From positions 10,088,487 to 10,152,486 of the forward strand of contig CM060696.1 in assembly GCA_030686995.1 (NCBI GenBank): a stretch of DNA of 64,000 nt, read 5' to 3'. Positions 1 to 11,757 of the stretch are shown piece after piece. Position numbers and translations under genes: made by a program. A model generated the notes under the pieces. That model saw only the letters and a list, made by a program, of their open reading frames with translations, did no database searches and was not told the DNA's origin. This stretch comes from Artemisia argyi (taxonomy: Eukaryota > Streptophyta > Magnoliopsida > Asterales > Asteraceae). How positions within the stretch are numbered: the stretch's first letter is position 1; every line of letters begins with the position of its first letter.

Positions 1-1
1 T

Positions 2-2539
2 ACAATAAAGAATCGATACCCATTACCCCGAATCGATGACCTTTTCGATCAACTTCAAGGATCGAGTGTTTACTCGAAGGTTGATCTGAGATCGGGCTAT
101 CACCAACTACGAGTCAGGGAAGAAGACATCCCTAAAACGGCTTTCAGGACACGATACGGCCACTACGAATTCCAAGTAATGCCATTCGGTCTAACTAACG
201 CACCAGCTGTGTTTATGGACTTAATGAATCGAGTGTGCAAGCCTTATTTGGACAAATTCGTAATTGTGTTCATCGACGACATCCTCATTTATTCCCGAAA
301 TAAGGAAGAGCATGCAGAGCACTTAACAAGTATCTTGGAACTGCTTAAAAAGGAGAAATTGTACGCCAAATTTTCCAAGTGTGACTTTTGGATAGAGAAA
401 GTACAATTTCTTGGACACGTGATTGATAACAAGGGCATTCACGTGGATCCCGCAAAGATCGAAGCGATCAAAAATTGGGCATCTCCTACAAACCCCACGG
501 AGATACGTCAATTTTTAGGTCTTGCAGGATATTATCGTAGATTCATTGAAGGTTTCTCAAAAATCGCAAAACCTTTGACGGAATTGACGCAAAAGAAGAA
601 AAAGTTTGATTGGGGAGAAGAACAAGAATCGTCATTCCAACTTTTAAAACAGAAGCTTTGTGAAGCTCCGATCTTGGCACTACCCGTGGGTAGCGAAGAC
701 TTCGTGGTGTATTGTGATGCATCATGCCAAGGTTTAGGCGCGGTATTAATGCAAAGGAGCAAAGTTATCGCATATGCTTCTCGACAACTCAAAACCCACG
801 AGAAGAACTATACCACCCATGATCTCGAGTTAGGAGCAGTAGTATTTGCTCTTAAACTGTGGAGACACTACCTGTATGGCACCAAGTGCACAGTGTTTAC
901 AGATCACAAAAGTCTACAACACATTCTAGACTAGAAGGAGTTGAACATGAGACAACGCCGATGGTTGGAATTACTCAGTGACTATGATTGCGAGATTCGC
1001 TATCACCCTGGGAAGGCAAATGTTGTGGCAGATGCCTTGAGTAGAAAGGACCGAATTATACCTCTTAGAGTCAGATCTCTAGGGATGACAATTATATCAC
1101 CGCTCCCATCGAAGATCCTTGAGGCCCAGACCGAAGCTCTCAAGGAAGAGAACAGACCAAAAGAGAAGATCTACGGTATGCCAGAAAGTGAGAATGGCTT
1201 TGTGAAGAAATCAGACGGAAGGTTGTGTTTCAAGGACCGAAGTTGGATTCCACTCTATGGGGGAATACGAGATCTCATCATGCATGAATCTCACAAGTCT
1301 AAATATTCCATTCACCCAGGGTCTGATAAGATGTATCAGGATCTCAAGAAACTTTATTGGTGGCCAAACATTAAAGCCGACATCGCCGAGTATGTCGGAA
1401 AATGTTTGACGTGCTCACGGGTAAAGGCTGAGTGTCAAAAGCCATCCGGTTTGCTGATACAACCCGAGATTCCGATGTGGAAGTGGGAAAGGATTACAAT
1501 GGATTTCATCACAAAATTACCTAAGACACCAAGAGGGTTTGATACCATTTGGGTCATCATTGATCGCCTTACCAAATCCGCGCATTTTCTGCCAATAAAA
1601 GAAACCGACGAGATGAGCACCCTCGCACAATTATATTTGAAAGAAATAGTCTCACGACACGGAGTGCCAATTTCCATTATCTCGGATCGGGATAGCCGTT
1701 TCACGTCAAACTTTTGGCAGGCGTTACAGAAGGCATTGGGTACACGCTTGGATATGAGCACTGCATATCATCCACAGACCGACGGTCAGAGTGAGAGAAC
1801 TATTCAAACCTTAGAAGACATGCTCCGAGCATGTGTGATCGATTTTGGTAAAGGTTGGGATAGACACTTACCCTTAGCAGAATTCTCGTACAACAACAGC
1901 TATCACGCTAGCATCAAGGCAGCTCCATTTGAAGCCCTTTATGGCCGGAAATGCCGATCACCAGTTTGTTGGGCAGAAGTCGGAGATGCACAAATCACGG
2001 GACCCGACATCATTCAGGAAACCACTGATAAAATCGTGCAAATCAAACAACGCCTACAAGCAGCCCGAGACCGGCAAAAGAGTTATGCCGACGTGAGGCG
2101 AAAACCCATGGAATTCCAAGTTGGAGATAGAGTTATGTTGAAAGTATCTCCTTGGAAAGGAATGGTTCGATTTGGGAAACGTGGGAAATTAAATCCCAGA
2201 TACGTTGGGCCATTCAAAATCCTAGAAAGGATTGGCCCCGTGGCATACAAACTTGAACTTCCGGAAGAACTCAGTAGAGTACACGATACCTTTCACGTAT
2301 CAAACCTGAAGAAGTGTTTATCAGACGAATCTCTTGTCATTCCGTTAAAAGAAATTCGGGTCGACGACAAGCTTAACTTCATTGAGGAACCAATAGAGAT
2401 CATGGACCGAGACGTCAAACAATTGAAACAAAGCCGTATCCCCATTGTCAAGGTTAGGTGGAACTCTAAGCGAGGACCAGAGTACACTTGGGAGCGTGAA
2501 GACCAGATTCGCGCTAAATATCCACATCTATTCCCATAG
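2..2539 (+). pseudogene. Ty3/gypsy (Tekay-type chromovirus) pol, 5'-truncated by window edge, one stop
   Basis: The reading frame is open from the window edge to a TAA at 2537-2539 except for one in-frame TAG at 932-934, where related elements have a glutamine codon. Visible in order: reverse transcriptase palm (VDLRSGYHQ near 85, FIDDIL at about 269), RNase H (YCDAS near 709), integrase HHCC zinc finger (about 1297-1437), the DDE core (MDFITKL near 1499, SDRDSRF near 1682), and a C-terminal chromodomain-like stretch ending WEREDQ near 2490. Gag, protease and the 5' LTR lie outside the window. The 3' LTR follows 63 bp downstream. Known for the family: pol copies RNA to DNA and integrates it. 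Assignment to Tekay rests on the C-terminal domain and long LTR and is from recognition only. A single stop suggests a fairly young copy, inactive as it stands. Confidence 0.93.
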
Positions 2540-2602
2540 TCATCCCTAACAACTATCTTAGACTAGAATTCCGGGACGGAATTCAAAATAAGGGGTTGAT
2601 AC

Positions 2603-5600
2603 TGTAGCCTCCCACTATTTTCCTTACGAGTATTATGTACTAATCAAAGTCTATTATATCATTTCAATATTTTATAACACTTGTGACAACAACGAACGCT
2701 TGATTCAACGAATATACTATAGTACGAATGATCACGACATAAATTGTTATTCACCTATATACTTGGAACGATGCTCACACACACTTGCCACGATAGTCCA
2801 AATCGCGAAATATTAAATGTTTTTCATTCAAAATAACACGTGACATTATTTTCATACTCGACCAACTCTCGAACTCTCGAAAATAACTCACGTTATTATG
2901 CAATCAAAAATTAGTAAACATAATTAACTTAATCTAATCGAGCCTTAATCCTCTTCTTCAGCTCACTACCGAGCCCACTGCTGCAGCCCACGAGACAAAC
3001 AACAGCAAACCCTTTGGGCTTAACCTTCTTTCTCGGCCCAACTTCCAGCCTGACCCAAGTTTAGTTTTAATTCTTTTTTTTTTCTTTCCGTTGAAACTAG
3101 CGAGCAGCGAGCAAACTGAACACCCCCAAACACTTCGATACCTCGCATACTAAGTAACAATATTATTTCATACCTTGATTGACATCGCGCCATAATATCA
3201 CGAACAATGAATTGTTTTGTGTACTTCACGCAAATGCTACTCGATAAGTCCTCAAAGCTAAACGAAAAACTCACTCGGCACACGCGACTCGCTCAAAATG
3301 TATTTTTGGTCGAACCTCTCAACTCGTCATAGCACCATACGTTCACACACAGTTTTTGAATCACGAAACAAATTCAAACTCATTAACTCTCGGGATATGG
3401 CACGTGACAAAATAAAAACCGAACTTCATATATTTATTTATTTACCAACGAGTAAATAAAAATTCCCCCAAAGAACACGCCTCCTTGTTTTGAGTTGATG
3501 AGAGGTCAGAATTGTGGAAGAAAATAGTTCCCTAACATTAAATATATCCTGTCATCTACAGAAACTTATGTCTTGGAAATAATTCAAATTCAATACTATA
3601 TATACGTACTCCACTCTTTCGTTTCATGCACCACCTCCATTTACACTTTACAAAGACCTTCTACCGCCACTCCTAAACTCCCTGCACTTATACAACCCGC
3701 TGCTGCTCGATCTGGATTAAACCATCCTCACTTTGGAGACCATTCGAAGTTGCTCAGGTCCACTCCTTTCCAACCACGACTAGTATTCGAACCAAGCAAG
3801 AGAAGCTGCTGTGTCCTCATTCCATCTCACTCGACGTTCACCACCTTTAAGGTGTCGTAAGCATTCTCGACCTCTAACTCCTTTCATACGTTCATGCATG
3901 CATACCAACTCACGTCTCATTCTTGTTTTGTTATTACGTATAGTATATATTTACGTATAGTTAATAGCGTGACACGCCACCTTTATGGAAGGCCTAGGGG
4001 TCACGTACGCATTGTCACGTATCTATTTTACATTTCATGCATCATTTGACTCGACCCTAATCGTTCCTAAACCCACGCATGCACCTAGATGCGAAAAAGA
4101 AAAACTTAAAAATCTATTAATTCATGTGGACTAATCGACCAAACTAGCTAGAAAACACCACGTTATCTCGAAATCTAAAATAACGAGCATGTCATATTAT
4201 TACTCCACCCCGTAGACCACCCAGCGAGCTATTAGTTTCGTGTTTTAACTTTACAAAAATAATAACTCCTCGACACCCTAAATTGGCCAAAGTGTTTTGC
4301 AAAAACTCGATAACCATGAAACTTAAAATAAGCCGAGTGGGCTTATAAGCCCATTAAGCGAATTTCCAGCCCTTTTAGGGTTAAATCAGTGAAAATAAGC
4401 TTTCTCACATTAAAACAAGCCTCGGAAAAAGTTTTACAAAGTTCCTACGATTTTCGTGAAAAAGGACTAAAAATGTAACGCGTCGTCACTTATAGGGACT
4501 AAAAGTGTAAAACTGTGAAAACAAGGACCAAAACTGTAAAAACAGAAACATTAGGACCAACAATGATAAAATAATAAATTCCAGGCTCATATTGTACATT
4601 TGGACAAGTAGAGGACTGTTATCGGACAAATTATAAAACGAGGACTAACGGCACAGCGTTAACACCGTTAGGGTAAAAGTTGAAAACTGACGAAGGACAT
4701 GGACCAAGGACTATATTCGAGACTCTCACATTTATTTTTCCGACCTTTATATCATAGCATCTTTGCATTTCGACATTCACTTCGTTTTTCTTATACATAC
4801 ATATATATATAAACTTATATTGCACAGATATATATATTTGTATATCATTCTAAATTTCAATCACATCATTTAAATTCCGTGTTTTATTAGCGTCACACAA
4901 ATAATCATTCCATTCTTAAAATACTTCGCGATAATCACATTTGGACTATCACAACACTAAAACTTATCGTACTATCTAGGTTGTGTGTTGGAGCCGTTCC
5001 TTGACCGTAACTGAGATCTTTATCACTACCACTGTACTACTAAGGTGAGTTCATAGTCCCACTTTTACTATGTTTTCAAATCCCGTGGGGAGATACATGC
5101 TACTAAACTGAACACAAGTATTTTTCTTGTATGCTATCCTGATTTATATTGCCTAAGTTACCACTTGTCAAAAAGTCCCTCATATCATGAACCATTAATC
5201 ACTTGCGAGTGAACGCGAATTTGGTGAATAGATCTATTGGCAGTTGACGCCCCATTTGAGTTGCTGGGTAAGTAACCAAATGCACTTTATTCGAATTAAC
5301 TAAGGAGCCTGACAAACTCCTATTACACGAGGGCATTATCACCTACACCATTTTATGGCGTGGGATTATTTACATTACACCCGATGTTAAGGTTTGCGTG
5401 TCATGAGGCTTAGGGCAATATATATATATTACACTGCGATGTGAATGTTTTACTACTATCTGACTTGTGTTCAACTATTACAACTTAAACGCTATGGATT
5501 CACTCAACATTCGTGTTGACCTTTTAGCATGTTTATCTCAGGTAATTGACGAAGGAAATTCGGGCACGGAGATTGGCAATGACCCCTCTTTATGGACTAT

Positions 5601-5824
5601 GTTTAATAATGTTATCATTTGTTTTTATCAGAAACTGTTTTACTTGTAACTCTGAATTTATCGTGAAACTCCTTTGTGTCATGTTGTGATAAGTTTATTT
5701 AATGATAACTGAACTTTTATAAAAACGTCTCCTTTGAGTCGTTTTCTATGGTTATGACTACGATCCGAGAAGTAATACCCCAATTAGTCTTCCGCTGCTT
5801 ACTTACAAATTTGGGGGTGTTACA
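2603..5824 (+). repeat. 3' LTR of the Tekay-type element
   Basis: The LTR starts TGTAGC (2603) and ends GTTACA (5824), an imperfect terminal inverted repeat with TG/CA ends. A purine-rich tract (AAATAAGGGG, about 2586-2595) lies a few bases upstream as the likely plus-strand primer. Length is 3222 bp, long but normal for this clade. No coding potential inside is convincing. The five bases after it (GTATT, 5825-5829) would be the target duplication but the 5' end is off-window, so this cannot be tested. A diverged, reversed relative of this LTR lies at 43468-45750. Confidence 0.85.
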
Positions 5825-6928
5825 GTATTAATTAATTAATCACTTAAAACGATAATTTACACTTAATAATCTTTTCACCTCACTTGACAAGTATATCCTT
5901 TATTATTATCTTTTTAGATCGCTTTATTATTGTTTTACTTGTTGTTTTTCTTTTATAAATTAATTTAGCTATTTTTTTCTTTATATATTTGTCATTATCA
6001 TTTTAGCTTATCTCGTAATTTATCCTTAACTTTCTTTAGTTTTACTCACCTTAGTTTCCTTTTAGATTTCCTAGTAATCTATAGATTATAATCCCAAAAA
6101 TTGCGATATCTAAGCATCCAACTAGAACTAAAACGCGCGTCTCAAATTCACCATTCCTTTAGAACGACATCCGGGAGGTCTATACTTGTCATTATACTTA
6201 GGTGTTATGATTTGTATCCGTATCTTTCCCTCCCCTTTACAAATTATTTTTGGTAGGCCCCACAACGACCCTATCAAAAAGCCATATGCATACAGCATAC
6301 ATGAGCTAAAAGAAACGTGTATGCAAAAAAAAATTCACCCCATCAGCAGGATTTATAATTCAGATGGGAGTGCATTGTGATTATCCAACATTTTTCCAAC
6401 CTTGTTCACTCTATGTTTCACCTCGAGCTCGATTCGACTACTAAGCCTCTGGCTCGAATGCGCCTACCTTTCAAGCTATACTCGACATATTTACTCGACT
6501 CAATTCGATTAATAAATCATGTTCCTACTCGAGTAGCTCAAGGTCGACCTCAACTAATAAAATTCAAGGCAATTCACTATTTTCCAAGTCGGTATCTCAA
6601 AGCTTTATTCTCTCGTTCACACCCCTAATCCCACTTCCTTCGACACGTAACCATAACCACAGACCCTAAAACCTAAAAAACAGATCAAAACCCCTAATCC
6701 CAAATACGAAACCTAATTGCGCTAATCCTAACAACATCTAATTCAAACAATTAAAACAAAAATCAAACTAAACATAAATTCAACAATAACACAAATCAAT
6801 CAATCAATCCAAATATACCTTAGATGAAGAGCCTTTATTCTACAACAAATCAAAATCATCATCGAAATATACAAATTGAGGCTTTTTAAGCTTACCTTGA
6901 CCAAGATTCAATCTTCTCCCTTGGCTGT

Positions 6929-6979
<51 letters not shown>

Positions 6980-7226
6980 CAAACCCTTGGCTGTAAACTG
7001 CAACGGCAAGGGAGCCTGCAAAAAATCATCAACAAAAACGAAATTAACAAAACCCCTAAATTCTAAGAAAACCCTAATTTCAGAATTTTAAAAAATTGAA
7101 AGATCGAGAGAGTGGAAGAAAGATAGAGATGATGGATAAGAGATGATAATCAAAAAATGGAAGAAAGATCGAGAATACCTGGTGGTTTTGTACTTGTGTA
7201 TTCTTTATGTGAAGAAGATTCGGGAA
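5825..7226. other. Intergenic DNA, no gene seen
   Basis: AT-rich sequence without a supported gene. It contains a CTCGA-rich stretch at about 6420-6560 that looks transposon-derived and a 44-base A run at 6933-6976. Confidence 0.6.
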
Positions 7227-7245
7227 GGGGGGGGGGGGGGGGGGG
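7227..7245. repeat. G homopolymer (19 bases)
   Basis: Uninterrupted G run. Similar runs occur at 19814-19838 (25 G) and 62334-62352 (19 G). Their length may be affected by assembly error. Confidence 0.9.
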
Positions 7246-7340
7246 TTGATAATATGCTTAGAAGAGAGGAGTAATAAAATACTATTTTTCTACTGTAATT
7301 GTGCAAAAAATGTTATAAAAAAGAAAAATACTAGATCCAC

Positions 7341-7473
7341 CAAAAGTTTACACAATTTCATCCACTCGCTGACGTGGCGGAGTGTTGATTGGTTGGTTTT
7401 CTGTGGGCCACAGAAAACCAACCAATCAACACTCCGCCACGTCAGCGAGTGGATGAAATTGTGTAAACTTTTG
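7341..7473. repeat. Perfect palindrome, 66-bp arms with one-base centre (fold-back MITE core)
   Basis: The left arm 7341-7406 and right arm 7408-7473 are exact reverse complements around G7407. Outside the arms, pairing continues imperfectly (TAGATCCACC against GGGTGTAG) to roughly 7318-7500, as in a fold-back MITE. The arm contains GACGTGGCGGAG. No transposase is present, so it is non-autonomous. Perfect arms imply recent origin, gene conversion between arms, or selection on a hairpin. Confidence 0.92.
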
Positions 7474-8641
7474 ATGGGTGTAGCACACCTCTATAAAAAA
7501 TTGGGGGAGATAGTATGCCCAACGGATAGTATAGTTATATACTACTAATATTGAGCTGCTCTAACAGGTGCAGTCACTAAACACGAAGTTTCCTTTTATA
7601 TTAATATAATACATTAAATGAATGTTAATTAAGCTTATAAACTGGTTACATTAAATACTTTTTCTAATTAAATTCACGTAAACTTTCCTTTTAACATGGC
7701 TAAACAAGTGTTTATTGAGCACTTAGCAAAACCCATATAAATGCAGAATTTGAACTTATAACTATTTGGTTAGTAAGTTATCATACTACTACTAGCAGGG
7801 TCACTGCGCGTTGCAGCGGTAGGTACACTGAAATAAAAAGTTTCGATGAATAATGTATTTTAGTTTATTATATTCTTTTTGACAATAAATTTACGGATAT
7901 CAAGAATTAACTACTTGGTTCATGTTAGAATGGGTAGTTTTTTTATATGGGTCAAAAATTGGTATGGTTGACCAGCTAATAACTTTATTTTTTTAATATT
8001 ATATTTCAAATTATAATCCTACTTTTTTCAATAACCAAGTGAGGTGGTTGTATGTATTTACATACAATTAGAGTGACCTTTAATTTGATCAGTATTGTTA
8101 TTAGTAATTTTTTGAAATTTGCCCATTTGACTAGGTTGTTTCTTATTGTTGTTACAAGAATATTAAAACCTGAAGTGTATATGCATGAAGTTATAATTGC
8201 TGTGATTTTAGTGGCATAATGATTATAACATTGGCAAACGCCTTAACTAATGACTGAACCATGTGGCCAACGCTTGAGTTTCATTTATTCATAAGTTTTT
8301 TTTTTCTTTTTTTATTTAAGTGATAATTTTGTTTATTCACTTTAACAATTATTCCATATATAATTTAACGCAACGTTAAAAAATAGTTATTTTTACATTT
8401 TTTCATTTATTCATACAAGTTTTTTGTTTGTTTATTTTTTTTACACTTGTTACACATATATTTTAACGCAACGTTAAGAAAAAAAAAATTCTATTTACCT
8501 TTTTTTTTTTTTCATTTATTCATACAATAACTTTAACATAACGTTAAGAAAAAAATACAAAAAAATTGTATGAATAAATGATGGATAAATGAAAAAAATA
8601 ATAATAATAAAACTTTTTTATTAACATTGTGTTAAAGTATA
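7474..8641. other. AT-rich intergenic DNA with a possible Helitron 3' end and AACGTT repeats
   Basis: At 7792-7830 the minus strand shows a short imperfect hairpin followed by ACCCTG and CTAG then T, as in Helitron 3' ends; the other end was not found. From about 8350 to 8590 three imperfect units each carry a TTAACGCAACGTTAA-like palindrome next to CATTTATTCATACAA. No gene is seen. Confidence 0.5.
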
Positions 8642-9032
8642 TCTTTTATATAATAAAATAAAACCCTTATTGGGAATTTTCCATTTCCAAAAAATGCATT
8701 CATACCTTATTTAGTAATAATTGTATTTAAAGAAAAAATTATTTTCTTATTAGGTAAGATTTTATATTTATCCATAACACAAGTAGAAGATAAATACAAA
8801 AAATATAGATAAGATGCAATTAACACAAGTAAAAGATAAATACAAAAAATATAGATAAGATGCAATTAATAATAGGATTAAAATTTTTAAATAATTATCT
8901 TTAATAATAAAAACTATAATTAAACATTATAAATCAAACAAAACAAAGATTTAATTATTAGTTTTTTAATAAATAAAAATAGATGATATAAAAAAATTTA
9001 AAAAACCCGCGCGTGCGCGGGTATTATAACTA
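8642..9032 (+). mobile_element. Short non-autonomous Helitron, copy 1
   Basis: The 391-bp element begins TCTTTTATATAATAAAA and ends with the hairpin CCCGCGCGTGCGCGGG, then TATTATAA and CTAG. It sits between A8641 and T9033, the AT target typical of Helitrons, with no target duplication. No Rep/helicase gene. Reverse-strand copies with the same ends lie at 13865-14206 and 49466-49829. Confidence 0.88.
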
Positions 9033-9416
9033 GTGTGTAATAATTGTAAAAGTGAAGAAACAAAATTATCACTTTCTGAACATAAGTTAAATGTCCAAAT
9101 TTACATGTCCAGCCACTTCCAATAACAAGCCTAAATTTAAATGTCCAACCACTTTCAATAACTAGCCCAAATCTTTAACCCAAAAAAATAAATAAATAAA
9201 TAAAATAAAAGAAAAAAAATAATAATAATAGAATAAAAGAAGAAAAAAATCTTCTTCTACTTCCTGCTTTTACACACACGGTATATTTACAAAATATAAA
9301 CCGTTTACCTCTTCTTTGGCCCCACTCCAATAGATAGATTGCAGAGGATTGAGCTCATCGTGCAGACGACGAAGGGTTGTTTGGCGAGGGATGGTGAGAG
9401 GTTGTGGTGTGAAGAT
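9033..9416. other. Spacer, no gene seen
   Basis: AT-rich stretch between the Helitron and the left NYN arm. It shares the 14-mer TTGTTTGGCGAGGG (about 9387) in direct orientation with about 13558 beyond the right arm, although the arms themselves are inverted. Confidence 0.5.
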
Positions 9417-11144
9417 TACGCACACGTAAATTAACCGCTTATATAACACCCTTATAATTAGCACAACACAACTCAAATCCTCATATCAAACGCCTCCATT
9501 TTATTCTCCCTTTGACAAAAACTCAGTCACCTCCTTATCACTCCAGGAGAACTCAGCAACTCACTACACACAAAGCATATTTCCATCTATATTACTCAAA
9601 AAATAACAAACGAACCACCCTTTTTTTTTCTTCAGACACATACGAATCAAATGTAAATTAATCACATCCTTATATCTCCAAGATTAATCGACCACACATC
9701 AACTTCAGAAGCAAAAACAAATCACCTTCGTACCTCCTTATGTTGTTTTTATTGTTTTTGTTTCGTTGTGTCTTATTATAATCAAACAAAAGAAGGACTG
9801 TAACGGAATTGTCAGGCATCCTCTTTAAAAGTTCGCATATATAACAAGAAGCTTGGCTTCATAGATCTATGAAGATATTTCTTTTCGTGTGTTTTGATCT
9901 TTAAGTACTCGTTAGCTACGAAAAAGAAACTGAGAACATTAAAATTTTTCTCATTTCGAATCGTGTGTGATAGACAAATGGAACTTGTTGGTGTAAAATA
10001 GACACTGGATCAAACTGCATAAAGAAGTCTCATATGGTTACATTGATACTCCGCAGCAACAAGCGGGTAATTCTGCTCGTTTTAACAATATCTTAACTAA
10101 ACCTCAAAATGTGATACTAGTACAGTAACAAGTTTTTAATATTGGAATTAGTGTCTTTCTCCATTACCCGCCGCTATTTGTGATATTTTTTTTTTCTCTT
10201 TTCTGGATTGATATTGGAAGGTCCTGGTCTTTCTCTTTTTTTCGACATTTTCGCTTTTGATTCCTTGTTTGGCATTGTTGCTTGCTTCTTGTTAAGAAGC
10301 GTTTTCCAGTTAGGGTATAGACCCGCATCTGTCACCACGTCTTTTAAATAAAGGTAACGGCATCTATCATTTGGTGCACGTAAAATGATCTTGTGTCCCA
10401 AATTTCTTAGTGTATGTATCACAGAAGTAAGGTTATCATTACCACTTAGGACTACTATGTTGCTCGGCAGTTTGTTTGTGAAAGCAAAGCTCATCATATC
10501 GGTTATCATCCTGCTATCAATGTGATATTGCTTCTTCTTCTTTGTTCTTGGAGTATTAATGTATTCGACACCCATACAGCGTAAACTTTCAGCCGGAAAA
10601 TTAGATTTGAGACCATAAACTTTGATAGCAGTTAGGTTTCTTGCTCTGACATTAGTAGTTCTTTTCAATGATTCCAATAGGTAGTCATTTGCCTCTTGCT
10701 GACTAAGGTTCTTTGGAAGACGACACGTGTTCATGTCCCAGAACACTATACTGGTTTCTGCTTGAGGGTCTTTGTGTTTTGGGGGTTGAAAGCGTTCCGG
10801 GTTTTTGATTTCCAAGCCAAGGGTTATGCCTTCCGGGCCCTCCAAAGAATTTCTTTCACACAAGCTGTTAAACCTAAATTTGTAATGACTTGATCTTCTC
10901 AAAATAGCTGATACACTATTCTCTAGGTAAATCAATATGGTTGTGTGTCCGAAATTTCCAACTGCTTGAAAGGCTCTGCAGAATTCCGAATCACCCGTTA
11001 TTAGCATGACATACGAAGGTCCTTTGCTTTTAAGTGCATGCTCAAGCATCTCGCACATTAGGACCCTGTCTGAAGCATTCTTTCACACACCTGTTGTGTT
11101 TAGACGTATTGAAGCCTGAGTCAATTCCTCCTTCTGTTCCTTGG
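9417..11144 (-). repeat. Left arm of 1.7 kb inverted repeat (NYN gene copy)
   Basis: This stretch is the reverse complement of 11772-13527 with scattered substitutions and small indels, covering the NYN coding region, its 3' flank and about 600 bp beyond. Homology stops at ACGTGTGCGT near 9417 on this side and at ACCAAGGAACAG near 11144 on the other. The 627 bp between the arms holds an LTR. Confidence 0.9.
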
Positions 11145-11172
11145 TAATGACTTCTGAATTTCCATAAACAAA
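10174..11172 (-). pseudogene. NYN-domain (PIN-like RNase) protein gene, 5'-truncated by an LTR
   Basis: Coding runs on the minus strand from 11172, where an LTR cuts it, to a TAG stop at 10174. An in-frame TGA at 11083-11085 interrupts it; from the next ATG (11058) 294 residues remain. The N-terminal part is the second half of one NYN domain (ASDRVLMCEML, then VMLITGDSEF); a second, complete NYN domain follows (FWDMNTC, VYGLKSNFP, DSRMITDMM, VVLSGNDN). The conserved aspartates in these motifs are those expected for metal-dependent PIN-like nucleases of the MARF1/LabA type. The C-terminus is Lys-rich (KKKRERPG-like), plausibly a nuclear or RNA-binding tail. The N-terminal half of domain 1 is not in the window. 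Function in RNA turnover is inferred from the family. Confidence 0.75.
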
Positions 11173-11757
11173 TGTTGAAGCATTTTTCTGCCGGGTTGGT
11201 CTTGACGGCTCTCACGTGCCGTTCATCCTTGTCCCGAGCTTGAAAGTGAGCTACAAACATGAAAGAGATATGTATAAGTGTGTTGTGTTTAATCTGTCAT
11301 AAATAGAGATATGGTGCTATGTTGTATGGGATATCCACATATGAGATATGTTATGTAACAATATATAGACAGAATATATACAGAGAGTGGAAGTAGAGAG
11401 GTAAGAGATGCGTAAAGAACATGTCCATAGTATATGTCCTCTTTGTGTAGGTGGACTTCCTTGTCCTTATCCCGTGATAGCGACACATTTAGGCGGGAAA
11501 TAACGGAAACAGTTAGGCGGGAACCTGCTATGTTTCTTTTTATGGGACCTGCTCGAGTCAGTCTCGCGTTCCCATATATTATTCCTTAATCTCTTGGTTG
11601 CACGATGGTCCGGATGTCTGGTTTGTTCCGGACTTGGTAATGTTTTCATGGCTGTGGTTCGGCATAAGTCATTCGACTAGGGTGACTCGGCATAGGCCGT
11701 TCGGCAATAATAATGTTTGTTCGTTTGGCGTGGGCCATTCGGCCATATACGCCAACA
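11173..11757 (-). repeat. 585-bp LTR (reads as the 3' LTR of a minus-strand element)
   Basis: On the minus strand it starts TGTTGGCGTATATGG and ends GCTTCAACA. A second copy of exactly 585 bp, differing by scattered substitutions and compensating small indels, lies at 17523-18107. It interrupts the first NYN domain of the minus-strand gene at 11172/11173. The bases outside it (ACAAA) are not repeated beyond the other LTR, so a target duplication for the pair is not found. Confidence 0.85.

Noticed and set aside
3573..3860. 95-codon open frame inside the Tekay LTR
   Set aside because: Low-complexity, no family resemblance, and lies within a repeat terminus.
6876..7091. Open frame across the 44-base A run
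   Set aside because: Mostly polylysine produced by the homopolymer.
7246..7548. 100-codon open frame over the palindrome
   Set aside because: Arises because both arms of the hairpin happen to be open; reads as a repeat, not a gene.
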